A stretch of DNA of 64,000 bases, from positions 2,294,001 through 2,358,000 of the forward strand of contig NC_013192.1 of NCBI RefSeq assembly GCF_000023905.1. Reading direction: 5' to 3'. Shown in pieces: positions 27,604 to 35,546 of this stretch; the stretch's first letter is position 1, and the number at the start of each line of letters is the position of its first letter. The translations under genes and the position numbers were made by a program. The notes beneath the pieces were generated by a model. That model was not told the origin of the DNA. It worked only from the letters and a program-made list of their open reading frames with translations, and ran no database searches. Source of the stretch: Leptotrichia buccalis C-1013-b. GTDB taxonomy: Bacteria; Fusobacteriota; Fusobacteriia; Fusobacteriales; Leptotrichiaceae.

Positions 27604-27870
27604 TTATTTATAAATCTCTTTCCTATGTCCAATATCAAAAATATAAATTGTTATTTTTTCATCAATAATTATAGCTAAAATTCTGTAATTTCCAACTCTA
27701 TATCGCCATTTTCCCTTATATTTACCTTGTAGTGCTTTTCCCTGACTACGTGGATTTTCAAGTTTTTCAATTATTTCCTTGATATAAGTTTTTATTTGTT
27801 TTTGGGATTTTTTATCCAATTTTAATATACTCTTTAATGCTCTTCTATCATATTCTACAATATAAGCCAT
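27604..27870 (-). CDS. RelE/ParE-type toxin
   Basis: 88 aa, start at the ATG of TAATG that overlaps the antitoxin stop by one base; a longer frame would reach back into the antitoxin. AYIVEYDRRALKSILKLDKK, then RSQGKALQGKYKGKWRYRVGNYRILAII and the Arg/Lys-rich strands are the RelE fold. RelE proteins cut mRNA on the ribosome; here the conserved Arg in the YRVGNYRIL strand and a C-terminal Tyr (EIYK) are the usual catalytic positions. It pairs with the upstream 70-aa antitoxin. Confidence 0.92.
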   Translation of the reverse strand: MAYIVEYDRRALKSILKLDKKSQKQIKTYIKEIIEKLENPRSQGKALQGKYKGKWRYRVGNYRILAIIIDEKITIYIFDIGHRKEIYK

Positions 27871-28082
27871 TATACACCTACTAAATCCCAAAATTCATCA
27901 CTAGAATAAAATTCTCCATCACTTTCCTCAATTGCCTTATCCAAATCTTCGGAATCTTTCAAATCTTCCAGATATTCCTGTAACAAAGCAGATAATACTT
28001 CATTTTCATTTTTTCCAATTTTTTTGACTTCTTTTTTAAATTCATTTATCAAATTTGAATTAACATCAACCTTATATATCAT
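27870..28082 (-). CDS. RelB-type antitoxin
   Basis: 70 aa, acidic at the C-terminus (DKAIEESDGEFYSSDEFWDLVGV), preceding and overlapping the toxin gene in the canonical antitoxin-first order. The N-terminal half is short and helical (VDVNSNLINEFKKEVKKIG), consistent with a small DNA-binding domain, while the acidic tail would wrap the toxin. The start has GGGAG upstream and lies 20 bp downstream of the pheS stop codon, so the pair rides on the pheS transcript or has an internal promoter. Confidence 0.85.
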   Translation of the reverse strand: MIYKVDVNSNLINEFKKEVKKIGKNENEVLSALLQEYLEDLKDSEDLDKAIEESDGEFYSSDEFWDLVGV

Positions 28083-28102
28083 TTTTTCTCCCCCAATACT
28101 AA

Positions 28103-29122
28103 TTAAAATTGATTCAAAAACCTCTCATCATTTTCAAAAAATGCTCTCAAATCATCAATTCCATATTTAAGCATTGTAATTCTTTCAAGCCCTAGCCCAA
28201 ATGCAAAACCTTGATATTTTTTCGGATCAATTCCAACACCTTCCAGAACTTTCGGATTTACCATTCCACTTCCTAAAATTTCAAGCCATCCAGTTCCTTT
28301 ACAAACTCTACATCCAGCTCCTTTACAAACTCCACATTCTACATCCATTTCAGCAGATGGCTCTGTGAATGGGAAAAAATGCGGACGGAATCTTACTTTT
28401 CTGTCTTCTCCAAATATTTTTTTCACGATATTTTCCAAAATCGCTTTAAAATTAGCAAAAGAAACGTCTTCTCCAATCATAAGTCCTTCCATCTGATGGA
28501 ACATTGGCGTGTGGGACACATCGTAGTCTGGACGATAAACTTTCCCAATCGAAATCATTCTAAATGGCGGTTTTCTGTCTTCCATATATCTAATTTGCAT
28601 ACCAGAAGTCTGTGTTCTTAGCACAACATTTTCTTCTTCGATGTAAAATGTATCTGAAATTTCACGTGACGGATGTGTTTTTGGAATGTTTAATGCGTCA
28701 AAATTGTATTTTACATATTCCACTTCTGGTCCATCCACAATGTCAAATCCCATTGTAGAAACAATGTCCTTTATTTCCATAACTGTCTTTGTAAGCGGAT
28801 GAAGCGAACCCACGTTAGCCTTTCTTCCTGGCAAAGTCACATCTATAGTTTCATTTTTCAGTCTTTGCTGTTTTGCAATTTCCTTCAAGTCAGTATTTAC
28901 TTCTTCAAATCTATTTTGCAGTACATTTTTTATTTCATTCGTAACTTTCCCAAATTCAGCCCGCTTTTCAGCCGCAATCCCAGCCATTCCCTTCATAATA
29001 GCTGTAAATTCCCCTTTTTTCCCCAATATTTTAACTCTCAAGTCATTCAATTCCTCAAGGTTTTCCACCTCTTTAAGTTTTGCTAACACTTCTTCTCTCA
29101 AGTGTGCCAATTTGTCTAACAT
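28103..29122 (-). CDS. pheS: Phenylalanyl-tRNA synthetase alpha subunit
   Basis: 339 aa, normal length. The N-terminal coiled coil (residues 1-90) is followed by the class II core: THPSREISDTFYIE is motif 1, VYRPDYDVSHTPMFHQMEGLMI motif 2, and GFAFGLGLERITMLKYGI motif 3. The Cys-rich loop ECGVCKGAGCRVCKGTGW is seen in many bacterial PheS. It charges tRNA-Phe with PheT. It is the first gene of a leftward operon that reaches pheT only after five accessory genes. Confidence 0.97.
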   Translation of the reverse strand: MLDKLAHLREEVLAKLKEVENLEELNDLRVKILGKKGEFTAIMKGMAGIAAEKRAEFGKVTNEIKNVLQNRFEEVNTDLKEIAKQQRLKNETIDVTLPGRKANVGSLHPLTKTVMEIKDIVSTMGFDIVDGPEVEYVKYNFDALNIPKTHPSREISDTFYIEEENVVLRTQTSGMQIRYMEDRKPPFRMISIGKVYRPDYDVSHTPMFHQMEGLMIGEDVSFANFKAILENIVKKIFGEDRKVRFRPHFFPFTEPSAEMDVECGVCKGAGCRVCKGTGWLEILGSGMVNPKVLEGVGIDPKKYQGFAFGLGLERITMLKYGIDDLRAFFENDERFLNQF

Positions 29123-29178
29123 TTTTCCTCCTATTTTACTTCATTTTGTAATATGCTTAAATTTATTTTCATAAAAGT

Positions 29179-29208
29179 ATTATAGCATATTTATTATTAA
29201 AAAGTAAA
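29179..29208 (-). promoter_or_regulatory. Promoter of the pheS operon
   Basis: On the reverse strand TTTACT (29203-29208) and TATAAT (29179-29184) are 18 bases apart, followed by the pheS start 57 bases downstream. No T-box or leader peptide could be seen in this short leader. Confidence 0.6.
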
Positions 29209-29317
29209 AATTTTAGTTTTGATAATATAAATTTTTCTAAAAATTATACGTTCTTGTTTTAATTTAAATATTTGGTATGATATAATGTAGTGTATAATTT
29301 TAAATCTGGAGGAAAAA

Positions 29318-29689
29318 ATGGCTATAAAAGAAGAAGAAAATACAACTTATGAAACAAAAGCCATTCATAAAGATGTTGTTAAAAGAGTGGAAAAAACTAT
29401 GCCAAAAGAAGAAATCATATATGATTTAGCTGATTTTTTTAAAATATTGGGAGATACAACTAGAATGAGAATTTTAAGCGCCCTTTTTCAAGAGGAGATG
29501 TGTGTTTATGATATTGCAAATTTATTGAAAATGACACAGTCTGCGATTTCTCATCAGCTGAGAGTATTAAAACAGGGAAGGTTTGTAAAACATAGAAAAG
29601 AAGGAAAAATTGTATACTATTCTCTAGAAGATGAACATATAAAACATATCGTAGAGCAAGGAATGATACATATTTTAGAAAAAAGATAA
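29318..29689 (+). CDS. ArsR/SmtB-family metal-sensing repressor (CzrA/SmtB-like)
   Basis: 123 aa. The winged helix is clear: LADFFKILGDTTRMRILSAL, EEMCVYDIANLLKMTQSAISHQLRVLKQ (recognition helix) and GRFVKHRKEGKIVYYSL (wing). The C-terminal helix reads DEHIKHIVEQGMIHILE, which keeps D, H two residues on, H eleven after that and E three after that, the exact alpha-5 zinc-ligand spacing D-x-H...H-x-x-E of SmtB and CzrA. The CVYD motif in helix 3 resembles the other metal box. It would sense Zn or a similar divalent ion and repress an efflux gene not seen in this window. Confidence 0.92.
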   Translation: MAIKEEENTTYETKAIHKDVVKRVEKTMPKEEIIYDLADFFKILGDTTRMRILSALFQEEMCVYDIANLLKMTQSAISHQLRVLKQGRFVKHRKEGKIVYYSLEDEHIKHIVEQGMIHILEKR

Positions 29690-29741
29690 TTTTTTAAATT
29701 TTATGGCTATATATTATTAAGGCATGTTAATTGTATCAAAC

Positions 29742-29786
29742 AAAAAAGGCTTTCCTATTTAATATTAATAGAAAAGTCTTTTTTTA
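29742..29786. terminator. Terminator between convergent ArsR and gdhA genes
   Basis: AAAAAAGGCTTTCCTATT pairs imperfectly with AATAGAAAAGTCTTTTTT, with T-runs on both strands. It separates the ArsR gene from gdhA. Confidence 0.65.
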
Positions 29787-29802
29787 ATTAGTTAATTATA
29801 AA

Positions 29803-31056
29803 TTAATACCATCCTCTTAATTTCATTGCTTTTGAAATTCTTTCGATACTCTTCATATAAGCTGCATTTCTTAAGTCTACTTTATATTCATCTGCTAAAG
29901 CCCATACATCTTCAAATGCTGTTGATAATAATGCATCTTCTTTTTGTTGAACTTCTTCAAATGACCAGTAGTAGCTTTGTAGGTTTTGTACCCACTCAAA
30001 GTATGAAACTACAACTCCACCTGAATTTGCTAAAATGTCAGGGATAACTACGATTCCTTTTTTGAATAAGATTTCATCAGCTTCTGGAGTAGTTGGTCCG
30101 TTTGCTCCTTCTGTAATTACTTTTGCTTTAATTCTATCAGCATTTTCAGAAGTGATTTGGTTTTCTAAAGCACATGGTGCTAAAACGTCAACTTCCAATT
30201 CTAATAATTCAGCATTTGTAATATCTTTTCCGTAACCTTTGTTTGTTAAAATACGTCCATTTTCTTCAAAATCTTTGATTACAGCTTCCATGTCAATTCC
30301 ATTTTCATTGTAAATTGCAACATGAGAATTTGAGAAAGCTATAATTTTTGCACCATCTTTATGTGCATAGTAAGCTGTGTAGAATCCTACATTTCCAAAT
30401 CCTTGTACAGCATAAGTTGCTCCTTTAACATCCATGTTCAATTTTGCCAATGCTTTTTTAGCTGTTAAATGAACTCCGTATCCAGTTGCTTCTGTTCTTG
30501 CTAATGATCCTCCAAATTCTAATGGTTTACCTGTAAATACACCTTTTGTTGATTTTCCTGCAACTTTTTCATAAGCCTCTACCATCCAAGACATAATTTG
30601 TCCGTTTGTGTTCACGTCTGGAGCTGGTATATCAACTTTTTCTCCAATGATTGGTGAAATTGCTGTTGCAAAACCTTTAGAGATTCTTTCTAACTCAGCT
30701 TTAGAATAATCTTTAGGATCAATTGCCATTCCACCTTTTCCACCACCATAAGGGATTCCTGCTACTGAACATTTGAATGTCATCCAAGTAGACAATGCTT
30801 TTACTTCATCCTTAGTTACATCTGGATGGAATCTAAGTCCACCTTTGAAAGGTCCTACTGCATTGTTGTGTTGTGATCTGTATCCTATAAATGTTTTAAC
30901 TGTTCCGTCGTCTAGTCTTACTGGGAACGATACTTCAAGCACTCTCATAGGATTTTTTAGGATTTCATAAACAGCTGGATCTGCATTTAATTTATCACAA
31001 GCTGATTTTACTTGTTTTTGTGCAATCTCAAATGGATTTAATGTTTCTCTTGCCAT
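29803..31056 (-). CDS. gdhA: Glutamate dehydrogenase
   Basis: 417 aa, hexameric-type GDH. FKGGLRFHPDVTKDEVKALSTWMTFKCSVAGIPYGGGKGG has the substrate-binding Lys residues and the PYGGGKGG motif; PAPDVNTNGQIMSWMV the catalytic-site Asp region; YAVQGFGNVG the dinucleotide-binding glycine loop. It interconverts glutamate and 2-oxoglutarate plus ammonia, a central step for an amino-acid fermenting organism. The 417-aa length matches NAD-linked bacterial enzymes; cofactor choice is not settled from sequence alone. Confidence 0.96.
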   Translation of the reverse strand: MARETLNPFEIAQKQVKSACDKLNADPAVYEILKNPMRVLEVSFPVRLDDGTVKTFIGYRSQHNNAVGPFKGGLRFHPDVTKDEVKALSTWMTFKCSVAGIPYGGGKGGMAIDPKDYSKAELERISKGFATAISPIIGEKVDIPAPDVNTNGQIMSWMVEAYEKVAGKSTKGVFTGKPLEFGGSLARTEATGYGVHLTAKKALAKLNMDVKGATYAVQGFGNVGFYTAYYAHKDGAKIIAFSNSHVAIYNENGIDMEAVIKDFEENGRILTNKGYGKDITNAELLELEVDVLAPCALENQITSENADRIKAKVITEGANGPTTPEADEILFKKGIVVIPDILANSGGVVVSYFEWVQNLQSYYWSFEEVQQKEDALLSTAFEDVWALADEYKVDLRNAAYMKSIERISKAMKLRGWY

Positions 31057-31128
31057 CTTTTTTACCTCACTTTTCTCTAGTCTATTCTGATTTTTAAATC
31101 TCTCATTAAAAATCTTCCCTACCGTTAC

Positions 31129-31158
31129 ATCATACTACAATTTTATATAAAATTGCAA
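31129..31158 (-). promoter_or_regulatory. Promoter of gdhA
   Basis: On the reverse strand TTGCAA (31153-31158) and TATGAT (31129-31134) are spaced by 18 bases, with the gdhA start about 70 bases downstream. An inverted AT-rich stretch in the spacer may be coincidental. Confidence 0.55.
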
Positions 31159-31247
31159 GTATTTTTTGCAGAACACCTGTTATTTTTAGTATCGTGAAGT
31201 TTTACAATCATACATTTTACCGTACAAAACAAATATCAAAAAAATTT

Positions 31248-32846
31248 TTATTTTTTAGCATTTTTTGTCTGAAAATTCATCCATTCAAATATATTTTCAA
31301 ATGTTTTTCCCTTAACAACAGCCTTTTCGCTTCCACCTCTTCCAGCATTGCTTGGCTCAAATCCAAAAGTCTCTGTATCTCTGGAATTTTTTATTTTATT
31401 CCTGTCTTGTACCCCTTCCACTTGGTTATTCAAGAAATATATCCACGAAAAATGTCCAGGAAATCTTGAATTTGATACATCTGTTCCAACTACGTTTTCA
31501 TAATATGAAAACCATGCATTGTCTGCTCCTGCTTTTAATAAATCTTGATACGTTGGAAGTGAGAATTTGTTTGGTATAACAATTTTATCATCGGCTGCCG
31601 CAATAAACCACACTGGCGTTTTTTTCATTTTTTGAATTTTTTCTCTCGTTACCCATAATTTATTTGTTTCAATAAATTTTGAAATTATACTGTTGTTTCC
31701 ATTTATTGTAACTTTAATGTTATTTTTCTTGTAGGTTCCATCGGAATTTTTTTCATATTCGCGGTAAGCATACGCTTCGCAAATCGGTACAGCTGCAGCG
31801 AAATAATTTGGATAAGTAATTATCATATTTACAGTCATATATCCGCCGTTTGAATCTCCAGCAAGATAAATTCTGTCTGTATCAACATACGGATTATGTT
31901 TTACGTATTCCTTAATTGTGTCCATCAAAATTTGAGTATATCTGGAAATTCCACTTCCATTTCCGTTAGTTCCATCTCCTTCGTCCATCCAGTACGTTGG
32001 CGACTGCACAGCTAGCACAAATGCACCTTTCGTATCAGTTCCTCCAGAAGTAAAATATTTCTGAATTTCCTCTTTTGCAAGTGCCGAAGTTTCTGTTCCC
32101 AAAATATCAATATCAGGATCTGTTCCCCCTTCTCCTTGTCCATGAAGCCAAATAATTAAAGGTTTTTTTACTCCTGATTTTAGACTTTTAGGCTCATAAG
32201 CTGCCATTTCCAGTTTCAGATTTTCCATTTTTTTTGTAATCGGATTTTTGTAATTTCCACTAAATGAACTTCTATAATTGAATAATTCTGTATCAGTTGA
32301 GACTCTATTATTAATTACATTTTCTTTTTTATTAACTAAGTAATCTTTCCCATTAACTGTAACTTTTCCTTCAATTTCCACAATATATTCTTTTGCCCAT
32401 TCATTAAAAAATTTTTCTCTATTATACATAAATGGTGTCCCTTCATACTTCAAAGTTTTTGTATCAAACTTATTTTCCAGCTCAAGCGTAATAATTCCTG
32501 TGTCAAATGCTTTTTCCCCTTTTCTATCAGACACATAAATATTTTCTACTTTTCGTTCAAATCCATTCGTTTTCACTTTCCAGCCATCTTTATTTAAATT
32601 TGTTATTCTGTAATCATTCATTTCTAAAATAATTTTGCTAACAGCAGGTCCACTCTCAAACCCTTGTACAAAAATACTGACTTTCTTCACACCAACATAA
32701 TTCGATAAATTCACAGTTTTTCCACTCACTTTCCCACTATCAGTTCTTTTTCTTCTCACTTTTTTCCTGTTCCCACGTGTCGCACCATTTCCGATTACTC
32801 CAGCAATTAGCATAATAAACAAAATCATTGCTAAACTTTTTTTCAT
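31248..32846 (-). CDS. Secreted alpha/beta-hydrolase esterase
   Basis: 532 aa with a signal peptide (KKSLAMILFIMLIAGVIGNG) and an N-terminal Ig-like beta domain (about residues 45-180). The hydrolase domain starts near 215: LIIWLHGQGEGGTD is the oxyanion strand, YLAGDSNGGYMTVNM the G-x-S-x-G nucleophile elbow (Ser near 335), WFIAAADDKIV the acid strand and GHFSWIYF the catalytic His. The plan (Ig-like plus PHB-depolymerase/esterase) is that of secreted EstA-type carboxylesterases. It probably degrades ester substrates outside the cytoplasm. Substrate unknown. Confidence 0.85.
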   Translation of the reverse strand: MKKSLAMILFIMLIAGVIGNGATRGNRKKVRRKRTDSGKVSGKTVNLSNYVGVKKVSIFVQGFESGPAVSKIILEMNDYRITNLNKDGWKVKTNGFERKVENIYVSDRKGEKAFDTGIITLELENKFDTKTLKYEGTPFMYNREKFFNEWAKEYIVEIEGKVTVNGKDYLVNKKENVINNRVSTDTELFNYRSSFSGNYKNPITKKMENLKLEMAAYEPKSLKSGVKKPLIIWLHGQGEGGTDPDIDILGTETSALAKEEIQKYFTSGGTDTKGAFVLAVQSPTYWMDEGDGTNGNGSGISRYTQILMDTIKEYVKHNPYVDTDRIYLAGDSNGGYMTVNMIITYPNYFAAAVPICEAYAYREYEKNSDGTYKKNNIKVTINGNNSIISKFIETNKLWVTREKIQKMKKTPVWFIAAADDKIVIPNKFSLPTYQDLLKAGADNAWFSYYENVVGTDVSNSRFPGHFSWIYFLNNQVEGVQDRNKIKNSRDTETFGFEPSNAGRGGSEKAVVKGKTFENIFEWMNFQTKNAKK

Positions 32847-33007
32847 AAGTAATCACTCTCCTCATTTTTTATATTTTTAAAAAAAGCAGGAGATATAAAC
32901 TCCTGCCAAATTTTACTATTTATCAAGTTTTACAAACATATACGTTAATGCAAAACTCACTCTTGCTCCTACTATTATTGAAATTAGATATAAAGGCATT
33001 TGCGCAT

Positions 33008-33200
33008 GTGAACTACTCCCGCTTTTAGAAGCGGGAGCTTCTTGGGAAGTATCTGCTTTTGCTAGCCAAAATATATTTACCAAGCTCTTCGGATAGTTCC
33101 TACCCTGCTTTCTTTTATTTTCCTAATATTCCATCATTTCTTTTACAATGTTTTTTATATTCAATGCCGCATTATAATCTCTATCAATCTCAATTCCACA
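33008..33200 (-). ncRNA. Predicted omega RNA / right-end guide RNA of TnpB (extent approximate)
   Basis: For TnpB-type elements the RNA scaffold overlaps the 3' end of tnpB and runs to the right end, with the guide read from the DNA beyond that end. Here the region from about 33200 to 33008 contains the tnpB tail and the conserved 115-bp downstream segment including the GCGGGAG hairpin, almost identical in the second copy. The guide would be the sequence beginning at 33007 (ATGCGCAAATGCC on the reverse strand). The exact 5' end and folding are inferred from the family, not seen. Confidence 0.5.
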
Positions 33201-34220
33201 GCACTCACATTTATAACTTCTTTCTGATAATTTCAGTTCCTCTTTAACGTTTCCACATTTACTACAAGTTTTCGATGATGGAAACCACTTATCTATCTTC
33301 AAAAATTGTTTCCCTGAAAATATCAGTTTATACTCAAGCATTCTCAAAAACATTCCCCATCCATTATCTCCTACACTTTTCCCAAAATTTAATGCCTGGC
33401 TCATCCCTTTCATATTCAAATCTTCAACAGCCACAGCATTATACGCTTCAGACAATTTTTTCGATAATTTATGTAAAAAATCTCTTCGACAATTCTTGAT
33501 ATACTCATGTAATTTTGATATTTTCACTTTTTGCTTATACCAATTTTTAGAAAATTTCACTTTTCTTGATAATGATTTCTGCAATTTTTTCAATTCTTCT
33601 TCCAACATCCTAAAATATCTTGGATAATCAGCCCTTTGGTTTTCAGAACTGACAAATAATTCAGACATTGAAAAATCAAGCCCAATTACTTTATCGCTAC
33701 TTGGTATTTTTTGAATTTCTTTTTCAAATTCTGTCAAAACAGAAACATAGTAATTTCCATTACTGTTTGTTAGTGTTACCGACTTTATTCTATAATTCTT
33801 TGGTATTTCTCTATGATATTTCAATTTCACTCTTTTCAATTTTGGCAAAACCAAATATTTATTTTCCTCAATTCGTATCGAATTATTCACACAATTTGTC
33901 GTGTAACTTTTAACACTAGTCTTTTTAGATTTGAACCTCGGAAACTTCGCTCTCTTCTGAAAGAAATTCGTAAACGATCGTTTTACATTTAATTGAGCAT
34001 TTGAAAGTGCCAGACTGTCTACTTCTTTCAAAAATTGATTTTCACTTTTCAAACTGGCAGGTGTAATTATTTTATTTTTTCCAGTTTCTTCATAAATTTT
34101 ATTCGCAGTGTACAAAATTGTATTGTAAACAAAACGAACACATCCAAAAGTCTTGTTTATCAATAATTTTTGATCTTTATTTGGATAAATTCTGTATTTG
34201 AATGCTAAATTATATTTCAT
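33123..34220 (-). CDS. tnpB: TnpB RNA-guided nuclease (IS605 OrfB)
   Basis: 365 aa, intact. The N-terminal HTH_OrfB region begins KYNLAFKYRIYPNKDQ. The RuvC-like residues are present: Asp182 in VIGLDFSMSEL, Glu266 in VEDLNMKGM and Asp346/Asp348 in EIDRDYNAALN. A zinc ribbon C-x2-C...C-x2-C is formed by Cys319, Cys322, Cys338 and Cys341. TnpB proteins cut DNA guided by the element's RNA, aiding element retention. All catalytic positions are kept, so it is predicted active. The upstream leader between 34220 and 34415 lacks a tnpA gene. Confidence 0.95.
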   Translation of the reverse strand: MKYNLAFKYRIYPNKDQKLLINKTFGCVRFVYNTILYTANKIYEETGKNKIITPASLKSENQFLKEVDSLALSNAQLNVKRSFTNFFQKRAKFPRFKSKKTSVKSYTTNCVNNSIRIEENKYLVLPKLKRVKLKYHREIPKNYRIKSVTLTNSNGNYYVSVLTEFEKEIQKIPSSDKVIGLDFSMSELFVSSENQRADYPRYFRMLEEELKKLQKSLSRKVKFSKNWYKQKVKISKLHEYIKNCRRDFLHKLSKKLSEAYNAVAVEDLNMKGMSQALNFGKSVGDNGWGMFLRMLEYKLIFSGKQFLKIDKWFPSSKTCSKCGNVKEELKLSERSYKCECCGIEIDRDYNAALNIKNIVKEMMEY

Positions 34221-34419
34221 GAAATTACACCTCCTTTTGATTTTGAATATTATTTTTAATTATTTCTTTAGAAATTCTATTATTAATGATTTCTCTTCGA
34301 TATTTTATACAAAAATTGTATCATAGACGTATCCTTTTTTCAATTTTTTTACAAAAAAAGCAATTCATCTCCCACTTATAGAAAGCCTACGACTTCTTGC
34401 TATCTTTTTGTTAAATATA

Positions 34420-35481
34420 CTAATCCATTTCAAATTCAATATAAACTGTTTTTGAAATATTTAGTTTTTTTGGAGAAATCACGATATTTCTTCTTGTCGC
34501 ATTGTCAATGATTTCCTTATCACTTTTTTTCAATTGCATCATATTAGTTGCGTAATTTGCTTCATTGTAATAATTGTAGTTATAATCATAGTATGGCTGA
34601 ATAACTCCGTTTGATTTATCTGTTATTGTGACAGGGTTCTTTAAATTTAAATCTGTTTTTCCAAGAATAACTTGAGCTTTTTTCAGAGCTTCCTTGTAGG
34701 CATTTTCATAAAGTTCATTTTCTAGCTGTTGCTTGTTGTCAATATCGTAGTCAATTTGCCCTGTTGTCCCAATTCCAAGAGAACTTGCTAGATTTATTAT
34801 ATTTCCTAGATTTTTCAAATCACGTGTTTCAATTTCCAATTTATGTGATACAACTTGAATATTTTTTTTCTTATTTACTTGCTTTTCAAGACTTATTTCC
34901 TTGTTGTCATATCCTGAAATCTTTACAAGGTTTTGAGAAATTCCAGCTCTTCCCAATTTTTGCTGTATTTCATTAAATTTTGCCATTGCATTCTGATATG
35001 CAATTTTATTTGTTGCTTCTTGAGATTCGATGTAAAAAACATATGTTCCATTTTTATTTCTGTTTAAAGAATAAATTTTTTCATTTGCAAGTACACTCAT
35101 AAAATTTTTTAATGCATCAAGTGAAATGCTGCCTACTTCTACAGAAAGTTTTGTTTTGTATTCCTTTTTCCCTTTATTTTCTATAACTGTATCCCAGTTA
35201 TATGATTCGTACGTTGAATACCCTGTAGACGAAATTTTATTATATTTTGTTCCTGTTTGAGCAAGAAGTTTTTTGTATCGTTCCAATATTTGAGAATTTT
35301 CTGCACCAGCTTTATCCAGACTTTCATTTTCAGTTTGAATTACAAGTCCAATTTTTGCAGAATTTGGAGCAATTTCTCTTTTTGCAACGCCTCTGACTTG
35401 TATTCTTTTTCCAGTAATTTCACCATCTGCAAATGACAATACTGAAAAAACTACCATAAGTAATACTATTATTTTTTTCAT
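34420..35481 (-). CDS. SIMPL-domain (DUF541) secreted protein, copy 1
   Basis: 353 aa with a signal peptide (KKIIVLLMVVFSVLSFADG). The mature part has ITGKRIQVRGVAKREIAPNSAKIGLVI, the opening of the SIMPL/DUF541 domain, and EKALKKAQVILGKTDLNL near the end. Family members (for example the BP26/OmpX-like periplasmic proteins of Gram-negatives) are envelope proteins of unclear role, linked to oxidative-stress or toxin-release phenotypes. It lies 65 bp downstream of a paralogue, so the pair is a tandem duplication. The stop is only five bases from the left end of the IS605 element. Confidence 0.85.
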   Translation of the reverse strand: MKKIIVLLMVVFSVLSFADGEITGKRIQVRGVAKREIAPNSAKIGLVIQTENESLDKAGAENSQILERYKKLLAQTGTKYNKISSTGYSTYESYNWDTVIENKGKKEYKTKLSVEVGSISLDALKNFMSVLANEKIYSLNRNKNGTYVFYIESQEATNKIAYQNAMAKFNEIQQKLGRAGISQNLVKISGYDNKEISLEKQVNKKKNIQVVSHKLEIETRDLKNLGNIINLASSLGIGTTGQIDYDIDNKQQLENELYENAYKEALKKAQVILGKTDLNLKNPVTITDKSNGVIQPYYDYNYNYYNEANYATNMMQLKKSDKEIIDNATRRNIVISPKKLNISKTVYIEFEMD

Positions 35482-35546
35482 TTTAAAATCCTTTCTTTAC
35501 ATAGCACGCTAAACTATTATTTTAGTTTTCTATGAAATTAAATTTT

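Larger units (their letters stand above)
33008..34415 (-). mobile_element. IS605-type element (TnpB-only), intact copy
   Basis: Comparing this copy with the one at 52930-53815 sets the ends at 33008 (right) and about 34415 (left). The left flank reads TTTAAC in both copies, the type of target reported for IS605. The right end carries a hairpin CTCCCGCTT-loop-AAGCGGGAG (33016-33037), the left end another imperfect hairpin (34380-34400). No TnpA transposase is present, so mobility would depend on a TnpA encoded elsewhere. The element lies immediately downstream of a SIMPL gene, whose stop codon ends five bases from it. Confidence 0.85.

Noticed and set aside
29123-29317. T-box or leader-peptide attenuator for pheS
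   Set aside because: The leader is too short after the promoter and no T-box or specifier hairpin could be seen.
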